NCBI GenBank assembly: GCA_031264715.1
Contig: JAISDP010000207.1
Location: forward strand, 1 to 7,116
From: Bacteroidales bacterium
GTDB lineage: Bacteria > Bacteroidota > Bacteroidia > Bacteroidales > UBA4181
Direction of reading: 5' to 3'
Length of the DNA stretch: 7,116 nucleotides
A program made the translations under genes and the position numbers. Shown here piece by piece: positions 6,735 to 7,116 of the stretch. A model generated the notes under the pieces. It was not told the origin of the DNA, searched no databases, and saw only the letters and a program-made list of their open reading frames with translations. The stretch's first letter is position 1, and each line of letters opens with the position of its first letter.

Positions 6735-6915
6735 TATTATGTATAAAGTTTTTAATGAAATATTTCGATGATGTATTTTTTGAGGATTTTATGGTGTGAA
6801 ATCCAAAACTGTTATATTCATTTGAAATTTGTGTTAAAGTAATTCAGTAAGGAGTACTGGGATGTATCTTTAAATTGCGACAAAAGAATCAACTCAAAAA
6901 ACTTAAAAATCTTAA
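6735..6915 (-). promoter_or_regulatory. Long, AT-rich 5' leader of the cold-shock gene
   Basis: If the promoter at 6921-6951 is the one used, the mRNA carries about 180 untranslated bases, a length like that of cspA-type thermosensor leaders. Small foldable elements are visible. Arms 6845-6849 and 6855-6859 (CAGTA/TACTG) enclose a loop that reads CTCCT on the minus strand. Arms 6784-6789 and 6799-6804 (GGATTT/AAATCC) have a 9-base loop. GAAATATTTC (6757-6766) is a perfect palindrome. A weaker internal -7-like match (CAGTTTTG, 6804-6811) could give a shorter transcript. No ORF of note lies on either strand between 6735 and 6991. Confidence 0.4.
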
Positions 6916-6920
6916 TGGCA

Positions 6921-6951
6921 CAAAGGTAAAGGAATATTTTTGTATTCCAAA
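6921..6951 (-). promoter_or_regulatory. Bacteroidetes-type promoter of the cold-shock gene
   Basis: On the minus strand TTTG (6948-6951) and TACCTTTG (6921-6928) are separated by exactly 19 bases. This is the best match to the TTTG-N19-TAnnTTTG consensus in the window. Transcription should start near 6915. The spacer is occupied by an inverted repeat. Confidence 0.75.
6931..6948. repeat. 18-base inverted repeat within the promoter spacer, candidate operator
   Basis: GGAATA (6931-6936) and TATTCC (6943-6948) are perfect inverted half-sites around TTTTTG. The repeat fills almost the whole space between the -33 and -7 elements, where a bound dimer would block RNA polymerase. An alternative is a weak second hairpin helping to end the gene to the right, since TTT follows it on the minus strand. 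Confidence 0.5.
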
Positions 6952-6982
6952 ACGATAGCGGATATATTTATCCTGACGCTAT
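6949..6982 (-). terminator. Probable terminator of the right-edge gene
   Basis: On the minus strand, ATAGC and GGATA (interrupted by a 4-base bulge, GTCA) pair with TATCC and GCTAT around an AATA loop. This makes a 10-bp stem followed by CGTTTT. It begins 9 bases after the TAA of the partial right-edge gene. The short T-tract and the bulge make it a moderate candidate. Its T-tract overlaps the -33 element of the cold-shock promoter. Confidence 0.5.
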
Positions 6983-6991
6983 TTCTATGTT

Positions 6992-7116
6992 TTACTTATT
7001 ATTTCCCACTATTTCCGCCATTTCGTCAAACACGTCCAGTTTGCTCGCTTGCGCCAGCATACGGAAACGCGGTTCGAACGATTTTGGGAACCGTTTTAAT
7101 ACGGGCGATTCCTTCA
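6992..7116 (-). CDS. C-terminal end of an unidentified protein (partial)
   Basis: A minus-strand frame enters from the right edge (first full codon at 7114) and ends with TAA at 6992-6994. It encodes 40 residues: KESPVLKRFPKSFEPRFRML, then AQASKLDVFDEMAEIVGNNK. The other two minus frames here are broken or lack typical composition. GC-rich coding gives way sharply to AT-rich DNA at the stop, and a terminator-like hairpin follows. The segment is soluble, basic at first and then helical and acidic. I do not recognise the family. Confidence 0.6.
   Translation of the reverse strand, partial: KESPVLKRFPKSFEPRFRMLAQASKLDVFDEMAEIVGNNK

Noticed and set aside
1..7116. CRISPR arrays, insertion sequences, toxin-antitoxin or defence genes
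   Set aside because: No regularly spaced repeats, transposase motifs, terminal inverted repeats or recognisable defence domains were found on either strand.

Overview
The window looks like chromosomal DNA from a member of the Bacteroidota, most likely the order Bacteroidales. Three things support this. Several promoters match the Bacteroidetes pattern (TAnnTTTG at -7, in the best case with TTTG 19 bases upstream). Start codons follow AT-rich leaders without a clear Shine-Dalgarno sequence. One protein carries the SusC-type string LDEVVVV.YG. Coding DNA is moderately GC-rich and the gaps are strongly AT-rich. I see no phage, transposon, CRISPR array or plasmid functions.

Layout from left to right. 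Bases 1-120 are the last 39 codons of a membrane protein, perhaps a NuoL/M/N-like or Mrp-like subunit. A perfect 15-bp hairpin (171-203) follows and can end transcription from both sides. A tRNA-Arg(ACG) gene lies on the minus strand (212-285) with its own promoter. A complete phosphohexomutase (420-2159, +) runs convergent with a YitT/DUF2179 membrane protein (2188-3066, -), only 28 bases apart. Divergent from yitT is a 990-residue exported protein (3225-6197, +) with VIT, VWA, helical-repeat and DUF2135 domains. It ends at a strong intrinsic terminator (6239-6280). Facing it is a cold-shock-domain protein (6285-6734, -) with an apparent leader of about 180 nt and a well-formed promoter (6921-6951). 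The promoter spacer is almost filled by an 18-base inverted repeat. The right edge (6992-7116, -) holds the last 40 codons of an unidentified protein, with a likely terminator behind it.

The genes look like independent housekeeping and envelope units rather than one operon: neighbours are divergent, convergent or separated by terminators. The mutase supplies hexose-1-phosphates for glycan and nucleotide-sugar synthesis. YitT is an inner-membrane protein of unsettled function. The VIT-VWA protein should act outside the inner membrane. The cold-shock protein should bind RNA or single-stranded DNA in the cytoplasm.

The most unusual item is an isolated TonB-box/SusC-type string (residues 631-653) in the middle of the VIT-VWA-DUF2135 protein, which otherwise shows no receptor plug or barrel. 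The second is the control region of the cold-shock gene: a long leader plus a palindrome inside the promoter.
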